41,330 nucleotides of DNA from Clostridiales bacterium. Lineage in GTDB: Bacteria > Bacillota > Clostridia > Christensenellales > CAG-138. The notes beneath the pieces were generated by a model. The model was not told the origin of the DNA. It did no database searches and saw only the letters and a list, made by a program, of their open reading frames with translations. Shown here in pieces: positions 7,352 through 15,597 of this stretch. The stretch is taken from contig SFDB01000011.1 of the NCBI GenBank assembly GCA_004558825.1, positions 1-41,330 on the forward strand, written 5' to 3'. The stretch's first letter is position 1. Every line of letters starts with the position of its first letter. Made by a program: the position numbers and the translations under genes.

Positions 7352-9782
7352 AAAAACAAGCGGCGAGCAGATTAAATTCGGCGAAAAGATAATCGAGCGC
7401 AGCATGGACGAAGTCATGCATTCGTCTATGATGCCGTATGCCGAGCATGTAATACTCGAGCGTGCGCTTCCTCGGGTCGAGGACGGACTGAAGCCCGTGC
7501 AGAGGAGAATACTCTACACGATGATGGAGTTGGGTCTTTCGCCCGACAAGCCGTACAGGAAAAGCGCCCGCATAGTCGGCGACTGCTTAGGTAAATATCA
7601 TCCTCACGGCGATTCGTCGGTGTATGACGCCATGGTTCGTATGGCGCAGGGATTCAACATGAGCATGCCGCTTGTCGACGGCCACGGCAACTTTGGAAGC
7701 GTCGACGGCGACAGCGCCGCCGCCATGAGGTATACCGAGGCGCGAATGATGCCGCTTGCGCTCGAGCTTTTGCGCGACATAGACAAGGACACGGTCAGTT
7801 TCAACCTGAACTTTGACGATACGCTCAAGGAGCCGGATCTTTTGCCAGGACGATTCCCGAACCTGCTCGTTAACGGCGCTTCAGGCATTGCCGTAGGACT
7901 TGCTACGAACATACCGCCGCATAACCTTGGCGAAGCAACGGATGCGGTTCTCGCGCAGCTTAAGGATCCCGACGTCACCGTGGAAGAGCTTATGAAGCTT
8001 ATGCCCTGTCCGGACTTTCCTACGGGCGGATATATTCTTGACTCGGACGAAATAAAAACGGCGTACGAAACGGGGCGCGGCAAGCTGACAATGCGTGCAA
8101 AGACTCATATTGAGGAGCAGAAAAACGGCAGAAAGCTCATAGTGATAACTGAAATACCGTATCAGGTAAACAAAGCGAGGCTGCTCGAGGAGATATTGCA
8201 TATAACGCAGGAGAAAAAGACGCTTTTCGCGGCTGTGTCGGATATACGCGACGAGTCGGACAGGCTCGGAATGCGCGCTGTCGTCGAGGTAAAAAAAGAG
8301 GGCGACGCCGAAAAGATACTAGGATATCTTTATAAATATTCGGATCTTCAGGCGACGTTCGGCGTAAACATGGTTGCGATTGCGGACGGAAAGCCGCGCC
8401 AGCTCGGACTTAAGGAGCTCATCTCATGCTATATAGGTCATCAGGAGAACGTAGTCACGCGCCGCACGGAGTTTGAGCTTGAAAACGCGAAGCGCAGGGA
8501 GCATGTGCTGCTCGGGCTGATGGTTGCGATAGACAATCTCGACGAGGTTATAAAGATAATACGCGCGTCGAAAACGCCGAAAAACGCGCGCGATGCGTTA
8601 ATGGAGCGCTTTTCGCTTTCGGAAATACAGGCGCAGGCAATACTTGATCTGCGGCTTCAGAGGCTGACAAACCTTGAAATGCTGTTAATTGAGAAAGAAT
8701 ATAAGGAAATACTCAGGCAGATAAAGATACTTGAGGGCATTCTCGGCTCGAAGGCGAAGCTGCGCGAAGTGATACGGAAAGAGCTGACGGAGATAAAAGA
8801 AAAATATGCTGTGCCGCGCCGCACGCTGCCGATGAGGGATGAAACGCATATCGAGATACCTGAAGAGCCGCCGCGCGTGGCCGAGGAAACTGTCGTAACG
8901 ATACTGCCCGATGAAAAGCTGCGCAAGGTATTGCGGAGAAACTTTAACACGGAGCAGGCGCTTTCAGAAGGGGCGACGCATACCATATACGCGCCGAGCG
9001 ATAAGAGACTGAAGATATTTATGAATACGGGCGTATGCCTTACGCTGTGCATAGACGATATACCCGAGTCGAAGCCGAATACACGCCCGACGAGCTTGAC
9101 GTCGCTGATACCGGTCGAGAACGGTGAACGAATAATTGCTGTTTTTACGGAGGAGAACGCGGGCAGGCTTTTATTCGCGACGCGGGCGGGCAGCGTGCGG
9201 CTTAGCGAGGCAAGCGAATTCAAAACGCGGCAAAAGCGAATAGCGGCTATCACAATAAAAGACGGCGATGAGCTGATAAGCGTCGAGAAGGATAAGGGCG
9301 AAACCCTGGTGATGGTGACGCGAAACGGCATGAGCATACGCTTCAACACGGCAGACATACCGTGCATGGGCAGGTCGAGCGCGGGCGTTCGCGGCATAAA
9401 GCTTGACGGCGGGGACAGCGTGGTGTTCGCGGGCCAAACGGAGGACGCGGGCGAAATGCTGCTGATATCTGACAGAGGATATATGAAGCGCAGCCTTATA
9501 TTCGACTATGACGTACAAAACAGGTACGGGAAAGGTCTGAAAACGTTCGATTTTAAGAAAAATGGCTCGAACGGCACGGAAATAGCGGCTGCTTTCTATG
9601 TAAAAGAACCGATAGACATGGTTATAACGCAGCGCCATGGAACCGTGACGACGGTAAATTCGGAATCCGTGCTTATCGAGCCTCGCTTGAGCAAGGGATT
9701 CCCCGAGATACTTGCTGTGCTGGATGACACGGTGATATCGGCAAAGGCCAAGGCGCCTGTCATAATAGAAGCAAAGGAGTAA
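7344..9782 (+). CDS. parC: Type IIA DNA topoisomerase subunit A (ParC/GyrA-like)
   Basis: 812 residues. It is the DNA breakage-reunion subunit. The catalytic tyrosine is Tyr130 in AAMRYTEARM. The quinolone region reads HPHGDSSVYD, with Ser91 and Asp95 at the sites equivalent to E. coli GyrA Ser83 and Asp87, so no classic resistance change is visible. The coiled-coil segment (QAQAILDLRLQRLTNLE) and a C-terminal beta-pinwheel of repeated strands (about 500-800) follow. I find no QRRGG(K/R)G GyrA box, the element needed to wrap DNA for negative supercoiling. This supports a ParC-like decatenating enzyme. Its first codons overlap the end of the B-subunit gene (ATGGCTAA), indicating translational coupling. 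surE follows after 7 nt. Confidence 0.85.
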   Translation: MAKKTSGEQIKFGEKIIERSMDEVMHSSMMPYAEHVILERALPRVEDGLKPVQRRILYTMMELGLSPDKPYRKSARIVGDCLGKYHPHGDSSVYDAMVRMAQGFNMSMPLVDGHGNFGSVDGDSAAAMRYTEARMMPLALELLRDIDKDTVSFNLNFDDTLKEPDLLPGRFPNLLVNGASGIAVGLATNIPPHNLGEATDAVLAQLKDPDVTVEELMKLMPCPDFPTGGYILDSDEIKTAYETGRGKLTMRAKTHIEEQKNGRKLIVITEIPYQVNKARLLEEILHITQEKKTLFAAVSDIRDESDRLGMRAVVEVKKEGDAEKILGYLYKYSDLQATFGVNMVAIADGKPRQLGLKELISCYIGHQENVVTRRTEFELENAKRREHVLLGLMVAIDNLDEVIKIIRASKTPKNARDALMERFSLSEIQAQAILDLRLQRLTNLEMLLIEKEYKEILRQIKILEGILGSKAKLREVIRKELTEIKEKYAVPRRTLPMRDETHIEIPEEPPRVAEETVVTILPDEKLRKVLRRNFNTEQALSEGATHTIYAPSDKRLKIFMNTGVCLTLCIDDIPESKPNTRPTSLTSLIPVENGERIIAVFTEENAGRLLFATRAGSVRLSEASEFKTRQKRIAAITIKDGDELISVEKDKGETLVMVTRNGMSIRFNTADIPCMGRSSAGVRGIKLDGGDSVVFAGQTEDAGEMLLISDRGYMKRSLIFDYDVQNRYGKGLKTFDFKKNGSNGTEIAAAFYVKEPIDMVITQRHGTVTTVNSESVLIEPRLSKGFPEILAVLDDTVISAKAKAPVIIEAKE

Positions 9783-9789
9783 ACACCTT

Positions 9790-10569
9790 ATGAAAATATT
9801 GCTTACAAACGACGACGGAGTTTTCGCCAGAGGAATATGGGAGCTCGCGAATGCGCTGAAATCAAAGCACGACGTGATAATCTCAGCTCCCGATTCAAAC
9901 AGAAGCGGAGCGGCTCACTCGTTTACGCTCACAATGCCGCTTAGATGCAGCGAGGTGATGCTGAACGGGCTTGAGAATGTTAAGGCGTATTCCGTTAGCG
10001 GGACGCCGGTAGACTGCGTAAAGCTTGCGTGCGGCAATCTCGGAATAGTCCCGGATCTCATAATATCCGGCATAAATCACGGCGAAAACAGAGGCACGGA
10101 CGTGTTTTATTCGGGTACTGTAAGCGCAGCGGTTGAGGGAGCGCTGCTCGGAATACCGTCCATAGCGGCGTCGAACGTCTGCTGCACCGACCCGAAGCAT
10201 TTGAAGGCGTCGGCCGTGATAGTCTCGGAAATAGTCGATACGCTTGAGAAAAACGGCATAGAAAAAACTCTTCTTTTGAATATAAACATACCCGATAAGG
10301 AAGCGGAGGACATAAAAGGCGTCAAAGTAACCTCGCTCAGCTTCCAGGAATATGAGCAGACATACGACGAGCGGCTTGACACGCGGAATATGCGCTATTA
10401 CTGGATACCGGCGGGGCGCCTCACGAAGTGTCTTGGCAGCGAGGACAACGATGAGAGATGGGTGAACGAGGGATATGTGTCAATAACCCCGCTGAAAACC
10501 GATCTTACCGATTACGAGCGCATTGAAAAGTACAGAGCGGTTTTTCGGAAAGGCGACGATAAGGAATGA
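9790..10569 (+). CDS. surE: 5'/3'-nucleotidase SurE
   Basis: 259 residues. SurE is a metal-dependent phosphatase acting on nucleoside monophosphates. The N-terminal TNDDG (metal ligands Asp8, Asp9), APDSNRSGAAHS (Ser39), SVSGTPVDCVK and ISGINHGENRGTDVFYSGTVSAAVEG are the family's active-site blocks. The length fits. AAAGGAG lies about 10 nt before the ATG, and the gene overlaps the next one by 4 nt (ATGA). It is the third gene of the operon; the grouping with cmk points to nucleotide housekeeping. Confidence 0.93.
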   Translation: MKILLTNDDGVFARGIWELANALKSKHDVIISAPDSNRSGAAHSFTLTMPLRCSEVMLNGLENVKAYSVSGTPVDCVKLACGNLGIVPDLIISGINHGENRGTDVFYSGTVSAAVEGALLGIPSIAASNVCCTDPKHLKASAVIVSEIVDTLEKNGIEKTLLLNINIPDKEAEDIKGVKVTSLSFQEYEQTYDERLDTRNMRYYWIPAGRLTKCLGSEDNDERWVNEGYVSITPLKTDLTDYERIEKYRAVFRKGDDKE

Positions 10570-11786
10570 GAACTGTAGCGGTAATAGGCGGAGGACCCGC
10601 AGGCATGATAGCCGCCGCCGAGGCGGCGCGGCGCGGAAGCGATGTTACGTTGTTTGAGCACAATGAAAAGCTCGGCAAGAAGCTTTTCATAACGGGCAAG
10701 GGACGCTGCAACATAACTAATACGGCAGGGAAAGACGAATTCTTTAATAACGTTGCGCGAAACGGGCGCTTCCTTTACAGTGCGCTCGATTCTTTTTCAA
10801 GCGCCGATATAGTCGAGCTGATAAACCGCGAGGGCGTAAAGACAAAGGTTGAGCGAGGCGACAGAGTGTTTCCCGAATCGGACAAGTCGAGCGACGTCAT
10901 AAAAGCACTTGCGTCAAACCTTAAGAAAAGCGGAGCGCATACGGAGCTTAACGCGGATGTCGAAGGCATAGGGGCGAATAACGGCTTTATCGTATGCGTG
11001 AACGGCGTGAAGCGCCGATTTGACCGAGTAATCCTTGCAACGGGCGGCATGAGCTACAGGAGCACGGGCTCGACGGGCGACGGATACCGCTTTGCGAAAA
11101 GCCTCGGGCATACGGTCAACGAACCGCGCGGCGCGCTCGTTCCCCTTGAAACAAACGAGGATTGGCCGATAAGGCTGCAGGGGCTTACGCTTAAAAATGT
11201 GACGCTTTCGGCGTATAAAGGCGGTAAACGGATATTCAGGGAGCTCGGCGAGATGCTTTTTACGCATTTTGGAGTATCGGGTCCGCTTGTTCTGACGCTG
11301 AGCAGCATAATTGCGGATGCGCCCGAGGGAATAAAGTGCTTTATAGACCTGAAGCCGGGGCTTGAGGCGCATGAGCTTGACAAGCGTGTGCTGCGCGACT
11401 TTGAGGAGAACACGAGAAAGCAGCTCAAAAATTCGCTCGGAGCGCTGTTGCCCATGAACATGATTCCTGTTATCATTGAACTTAGCGGCATAGACCCGGC
11501 GGCGAGCGTCGATTCGATAACGCGCGAGCAGCGGAGAAGCTTCTGCGAACTGCTGAAGGCCGTGCCGTTCACGGTAAAGCGGGCAGGAAAGCTTGACGAG
11601 GCGATTGTGACGCGCGGCGGAGTGAGTGTGAAGGAGATAAATCCGTCAACAATGGAGTCAAAGCTTGTAAAAGGGCTTTTCTTCGCGGGTGAGATTATGG
11701 ATGTCGACGCTTTTACAGGCGGATTTAACCTACAAATCGCGTATTCGACGGGTTTCTTGGCGGGTCGTTCCGCCGGCGGCGAGTGA
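10566..11786 (+). CDS. FAD-dependent oxidoreductase, BaiN/HI0933 family
   Basis: 406 residues. The N-terminal Rossmann motif GGGPAGMIAAAEAARRG, the E at the end of strand 2 (LFEH), GKKLFITGKGRCNITN and RVFPESDKSSDV are typical of the HI0933-like flavoproteins. So are ATGGMSYRSTGSTGDGYRFA and the C-terminal FAGEIMDVDAFTGGFNLQ. Members bind FAD. One has been tied to bile-acid modification (BaiN), but most, including those in this cmk-plsC-ispH neighbourhood, have no proven substrate. It overlaps surE by 4 nt and is followed by cmk after 14 nt. I would not assign bile-acid activity from this context. Confidence 0.88.
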   Translation: MRTVAVIGGGPAGMIAAAEAARRGSDVTLFEHNEKLGKKLFITGKGRCNITNTAGKDEFFNNVARNGRFLYSALDSFSSADIVELINREGVKTKVERGDRVFPESDKSSDVIKALASNLKKSGAHTELNADVEGIGANNGFIVCVNGVKRRFDRVILATGGMSYRSTGSTGDGYRFAKSLGHTVNEPRGALVPLETNEDWPIRLQGLTLKNVTLSAYKGGKRIFRELGEMLFTHFGVSGPLVLTLSSIIADAPEGIKCFIDLKPGLEAHELDKRVLRDFEENTRKQLKNSLGALLPMNMIPVIIELSGIDPAASVDSITREQRRSFCELLKAVPFTVKRAGKLDEAIVTRGGVSVKEINPSTMESKLVKGLFFAGEIMDVDAFTGGFNLQIAYSTGFLAGRSAGGE

Positions 11787-11800
11787 ATCGGGAGATGGGC

Positions 11801-12475
11801 ATGAAAAGGATAAACATTGCGATAGACGGACCTTCCGGCGCGGGAAAGAGCACGGCGGCAAAGGCGATAGCGGATGAGCTTGGCATAATCTGCCTTGATA
11901 CGGGCGCTATGTACAGGGCGGCAGGGCTTAAGGCGCTGAGATTGGGCGTAGACCCGTGCGATGCGGAGAATGCGCTTAGAATTATGGCGGACACAGACGT
12001 GGATATCATATACTGCGATGGCGTTCAGCATATAATGCTTGACGGTGAGGACGTTACGGACAAGATAAGGACGCAGGAGGTAGCGCAAGCCGCGTCAGAT
12101 ATTTCGAAAATACCGGAGGTGCGCATAAAGCTTGCGGCGGCGCAGAGGGCTTTTGCGCAGAAATACGATGTCGTAATGGACGGCAGGGAGATTGGCACAT
12201 TTGTGCTGCCGAATGCCGAATACAAGTTTTTTGTAACCGCTTCCGTCGAGGAGAGGGCGAGAAGGCGCTATTTAGAGCTTGAACGCAAGGGTGCGCTTGA
12301 CGGCAAAAGCTACGACGACATAAAGGCACAGATAGAGACGAGGGATTATAATGATTCAACGCGCGAGTTTGCTCCGCTGAGGTGTGCCGACGACGCAGTT
12401 GTAATCGATACCACGAATATGGACGAGGCGCAGGTTTGCGCCGCAATAATAGACGCCGTGCGCGCGAAAGGATAA
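11801..12475 (+). CDS. cmk: (d)CMP kinase
   Basis: 224 residues. It phosphorylates CMP and dCMP with ATP in the cytoplasm. The P-loop is GPSGAGKST (10-18), followed by LDTGAMYRA; further marks are DGREIGTFVLPNAEYKFFVTAS, the basic RARRR lid and a C-terminal IDTTNMD. I chose ATG 11801 because GGGAG lies 6 nt upstream and the protein then begins MKRINIAIDG as usual; the frame is also open from a GTG at 11783. It lies between the flavoprotein and plsC with short gaps. Confidence 0.93.
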   Translation: MKRINIAIDGPSGAGKSTAAKAIADELGIICLDTGAMYRAAGLKALRLGVDPCDAENALRIMADTDVDIIYCDGVQHIMLDGEDVTDKIRTQEVAQAASDISKIPEVRIKLAAAQRAFAQKYDVVMDGREIGTFVLPNAEYKFFVTASVEERARRRYLELERKGALDGKSYDDIKAQIETRDYNDSTREFAPLRCADDAVVIDTTNMDEAQVCAAIIDAVRAKG

Positions 12476-12478
12476 TTA

Positions 12479-13090
12479 ATGCTGTACGTTATATTGAGAA
12501 CATTGCTTTATCCGATACTTAGCCTTATATGGCGGCCATACATAGTTGGCTGGGAAAACCTGCGTATAAAGGGGAAGGCGATAATCGCATCGAATCATAC
12601 ATCCATGCTCGATCCCATAATCATAGCATTGGTGACCCCGCGAATAGTCCATTTTATGGCCAAAAAGGAGATTTTCAAAAATAAAATCGTCGGCGCGTTT
12701 CTGCACTCGCTGTGCGTGTTTCCTGTGAACAGGCATAATGCGGATATTCAATCGCTCAAAAAGGCCATGCGAGTTCTCGAAAAGGGTAAAATATTCGGGA
12801 TTTTTCCGGAGGGCAAACGCTCTGTGACCGATTATATGGATAAATTCGAAAAGGGGACGGCGTTTATCGCAACTAAGGCGGGCGCACCGATTTTACCGAT
12901 TTATATACATCCGCACAGCTTCAAAAAAGGTCGTGTACGGATGATAGTGGGGAAGCCCATAAACGTTTCGGATGTCGTGCCGAACACAAAGAAATCCACT
13001 CTCATTGACGTCGTTACGGACGAGATATCCGATGCGATAGACGGCCTTCGTGTGGAACTGGAGGGAATAATTGAAAATAATAAACGCTGA
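12479..13090 (+). CDS. plsC: 1-acyl-sn-glycerol-3-phosphate acyltransferase
   Basis: 203 residues. It adds the second acyl chain to lysophosphatidic acid at the membrane. The acyltransferase motifs are His40-Asp45 in NHTSMLD, FPVNR (81-85), FPEGKRS (109-115) and APILPIYI near 141-148. A hydrophobic N-terminus (1-20) fits membrane association. AAGGA lies 6-7 nt before ATG. It starts 3 nt after cmk and overlaps the ispH fusion by 20 nt, in a cmk-plsC-ispH order common in Clostridia. Confidence 0.92.
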   Translation: MLYVILRTLLYPILSLIWRPYIVGWENLRIKGKAIIASNHTSMLDPIIIALVTPRIVHFMAKKEIFKNKIVGAFLHSLCVFPVNRHNADIQSLKKAMRVLEKGKIFGIFPEGKRSVTDYMDKFEKGTAFIATKAGAPILPIYIHPHSFKKGRVRMIVGKPINVSDVVPNTKKSTLIDVVTDEISDAIDGLRVELEGIIENNKR

Positions 13091-15416
13091 GCATTCGGGA
13101 TTCTGCTTTGGGGTGCATCGAGCCGTCGACATGGCGCGCAATGCGGCGAAGCGTTTCGGGAGCGTATATACGCTGGGCGAGCTTATACACAACGAGAGCG
13201 TCATAGAAGAGCTTCTCGGAGAAGGCATAATCCCGATAGAGAGTGTAGACGAAGTGAAAAACGGTTCGACCGTAATAATACGTTCGCACGGCGTCGCACC
13301 GTATGTTTACGAGAAGTGCCGCAAAAAAAGTATAAATATCATCGACGCAACCTGCCCGTTCGTCATGCGCATACATAAAATTGCAGAGCAGAATTGCGGC
13401 GAAGGTACAAACCTTATAATTGCCGGGAAAAAGGACCATCCGGAGGTTATAGGGATAGCGGGGAGAAGCCGCGGCAGCGTGCGCTATGTGAATTCGCTCG
13501 AAGAAGCGCAGGAACTTCCGCATCTTGAAAGCGCGTGCCTTGTCGCTCAGACGACGTTTTCCTCGGAGACGTTTGAGCTCATAAAGGAAGCCGTGAAAGA
13601 ACGCTGCGATTCATTAAAAGTGTTTAATACTATATGCGACACGACACGGAAAAGGCAGGAGGAGGCCGAAAGGCTGTCCAAAAAATGCACTGCAATGGTT
13701 GTTATAGGCGGAGCGAACAGCTCCAATACGGAGAAACTTGCTCGAATATGCAAAAAACACTGTAAAAAAGTACAATCTATTGCAAATACGGACGAACTTA
13801 TACTTGAAATAATAGAATGTAATGATATAATAGGTGTTGTTGCGGGCGCATCGACGCCGCAACGGATGATTATGGAGGTTATAACCAGAATGAGCGAATT
13901 GGAAAAGACGATGGCTGCGGAAGCAGAAGAGACAACGGCTACCGTCACAGAACCCACTGCAGCGGAAAACGCTGCAACGAATGAAGAACCTATTGCAGAG
14001 CCTGAAACGGCGGACTCCTCGTTTGCGGAAGCATTCGAGAAGACTCTTGTGCGTATCAGAAACGGTCAGTTGATCAAAGGTTCCGTTGTTCAGATCGTTG
14101 ATGGAGAGGTATGTGTTAATATAGGTTACAAGTCCGATGGGTTTATTCCTCGGAGCGAGTTCTCCCATGATGAGACCGTTGACCCGAATGATGTTCTGAA
14201 AGTCGGCGACGTGATCGAGGTTGAGGTTCTTAAGGTTAACGACGGCGAAGGCAACGTGCTGCTTTCAAAGAAGAACGTTGAGAACAAGAAGCTTTGGGAA
14301 ACACTTATCGAGGATCCTGAAGCTGAGTCCAAAACCTATGACGGCATAGGAAAAGAAGCTGTCAAGGGCGGCCTGATTGCGACGATTAACGGCGTTAAGG
14401 CGTTTGTTCCCGTATCACAGCTTGCTATAAAGTATGTAGATAAAATTGAAGACTATGTCAAAAAGCCGATTAAGCTCAAGATAATCGAGATTGACAAAGC
14501 GCGTAAGCGCATCGTTGCCTCCCACAAGGCTGTCCTTATCGAGGAAGCGGCTGCGGCTAAGAAGGCAAAATTCGAAGAGCTCAAGGCCGGCATGAAGGTT
14601 AAGGGTGTTGTGCGCAGACTTACGGACTACGGCGCATTCGTAGATATCGGCGGTATTGACGGACTTATCCATGTCACAGACGTCGCATGGGGCCGCGGCA
14701 AGACGCCTGCCGACGTACTTAAGGTCGGTCAGGAGATAGAGGTTCTCATATTGAATGTAGACGCAAATAAGGAGCGTATATCACTCGGGTATAAGCAGCT
14801 CCAGCCCAAGCCCTGGACGATGGCCGCCGAGAAGTATCCCGTTGGTTCAATAGTAGAGGGCAAGGTCGTTCGCATTGTGGATTTTGGCGCATTTGTAGCG
14901 CTCGAGCCTTCAATCGACGGGCTTATCCATATTTCCCAGATTTCCCCGCGCCGCGCAGAGAAGGTCGAAGACGAGCTCAAAGTCGGCGACGTAGTACGCT
15001 GCAAGGTTCTTGAAGTCAATCCTGAAGCAAGGCGCATCAGCCTCAGCCGTAAGGATGTAATACTCGAGGAGAATCCCGAACTTGCACAGCAGATAGCCAA
15101 GGAGCGCGAGGATCGCGCCCGCATGGCGGCAGAACGTGCAGAGCGCCGTGCACAGCACGAGCAGAACGGCAAGCCGCAGGCAGCTTCGCAGCGTGGAGAG
15201 CGTAGCGAGAGAAACAACAACGCTCAGCAGAGCGAGCGCCGCGAGCGCCGTGAGCGCAGCAATGACAGTGCACGCCAGGAGCGCGCGGAGAGACCCGAGC
15301 GCACCGAGCGCAGGCCGCGCCGTGAGGATGCTGATTACGAGCTTCCGCCGCTTGAGCAGGCCACGACGTCTCTTGCGGATCTCTTCTCAGGATTTGCTTC
15401 CGAGGACGATGAGTAA
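13071..15416 (+). CDS. ispH-rpsA: Fusion of HMBPP reductase IspH and ribosomal protein S1
   Basis: 781 residues. Residues 1-280 are IspH, the [4Fe-4S] enzyme making IPP and DMAPP in the MEP pathway. The three cluster cysteines are Cys12, Cys95 and Cys189, with His40, His73, His123 and Glu125 present. An acidic Ala/Glu/Thr linker (281-325) leads to four S1 OB-fold repeats (about 333-402, 430-487, 507-575 and 592-660). A highly charged Arg/Glu tail (680-755) ends the protein. The start is TTG 13071 with GGAGG 6 nt upstream, inside plsC. The fusion is known in Clostridia. Ile codons are mainly ATA in the IspH part and ATT/ATC in the S1 part. At 13890 an in-frame ATG (Met274) follows GGAGG by 11 nt and could give separate S1. 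Confidence 0.93.
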   Translation: MKIINAEHSGFCFGVHRAVDMARNAAKRFGSVYTLGELIHNESVIEELLGEGIIPIESVDEVKNGSTVIIRSHGVAPYVYEKCRKKSINIIDATCPFVMRIHKIAEQNCGEGTNLIIAGKKDHPEVIGIAGRSRGSVRYVNSLEEAQELPHLESACLVAQTTFSSETFELIKEAVKERCDSLKVFNTICDTTRKRQEEAERLSKKCTAMVVIGGANSSNTEKLARICKKHCKKVQSIANTDELILEIIECNDIIGVVAGASTPQRMIMEVITRMSELEKTMAAEAEETTATVTEPTAAENAATNEEPIAEPETADSSFAEAFEKTLVRIRNGQLIKGSVVQIVDGEVCVNIGYKSDGFIPRSEFSHDETVDPNDVLKVGDVIEVEVLKVNDGEGNVLLSKKNVENKKLWETLIEDPEAESKTYDGIGKEAVKGGLIATINGVKAFVPVSQLAIKYVDKIEDYVKKPIKLKIIEIDKARKRIVASHKAVLIEEAAAAKKAKFEELKAGMKVKGVVRRLTDYGAFVDIGGIDGLIHVTDVAWGRGKTPADVLKVGQEIEVLILNVDANKERISLGYKQLQPKPWTMAAEKYPVGSIVEGKVVRIVDFGAFVALEPSIDGLIHISQISPRRAEKVEDELKVGDVVRCKVLEVNPEARRISLSRKDVILEENPELAQQIAKEREDRARMAAERAERRAQHEQNGKPQAASQRGERSERNNNAQQSERRERRERSNDSARQERAERPERTERRPRREDADYELPPLEQATTSLADLFSGFASEDDE

Positions 15417-15437
15417 TTAAAATTTGATTCAATAGTG

Positions 15438-15465
15438 GGGAATCGCATATGCGGTTCCCTGTTTT
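15438..15465 (+). terminator. Terminator of the topoisomerase-to-S1 operon
   Basis: GGGAATCGC, a 4-nt loop and GCGGTTCCC (one G-T pair), then TGTTTT. It lies 21 nt after the fusion gene's stop. Confidence 0.8.
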
Positions 15466-15545
15466 GATGCAATTTATTCAACAGTCATGCGGTTATATTG
15501 TCGCCGCTGACTCCATATGGGGTAGCGAATCGAAGCGATATAAAT

Positions 15546-15576
15546 AAAAGACGATATCCGCAAGATATCGTCCTTT
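15546..15576. terminator. Bidirectional terminator between the S1 operon and typA
   Basis: GACGATATC (15550-15558), a 5-nt loop and GATATCGTC (15564-15572), with A-rich sequence on the left and CTTTT on the right. On the minus strand it gives TTTTATTT just past typA. Confidence 0.8.
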
Positions 15577-15597
15577 TCGCTCTATATAAGATAAGCC

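Noticed and set aside
5384..9782. Replication-origin region with gyrB-gyrA
   Set aside because: No dnaA, dnaN, recF or DnaA-box cluster is present, and the A subunit lacks a GyrA box.
11054..12088. 344-residue open frame on the minus strand
   Set aside because: It is a shadow of the flavoprotein and cmk genes, which have clear motifs on the plus strand.
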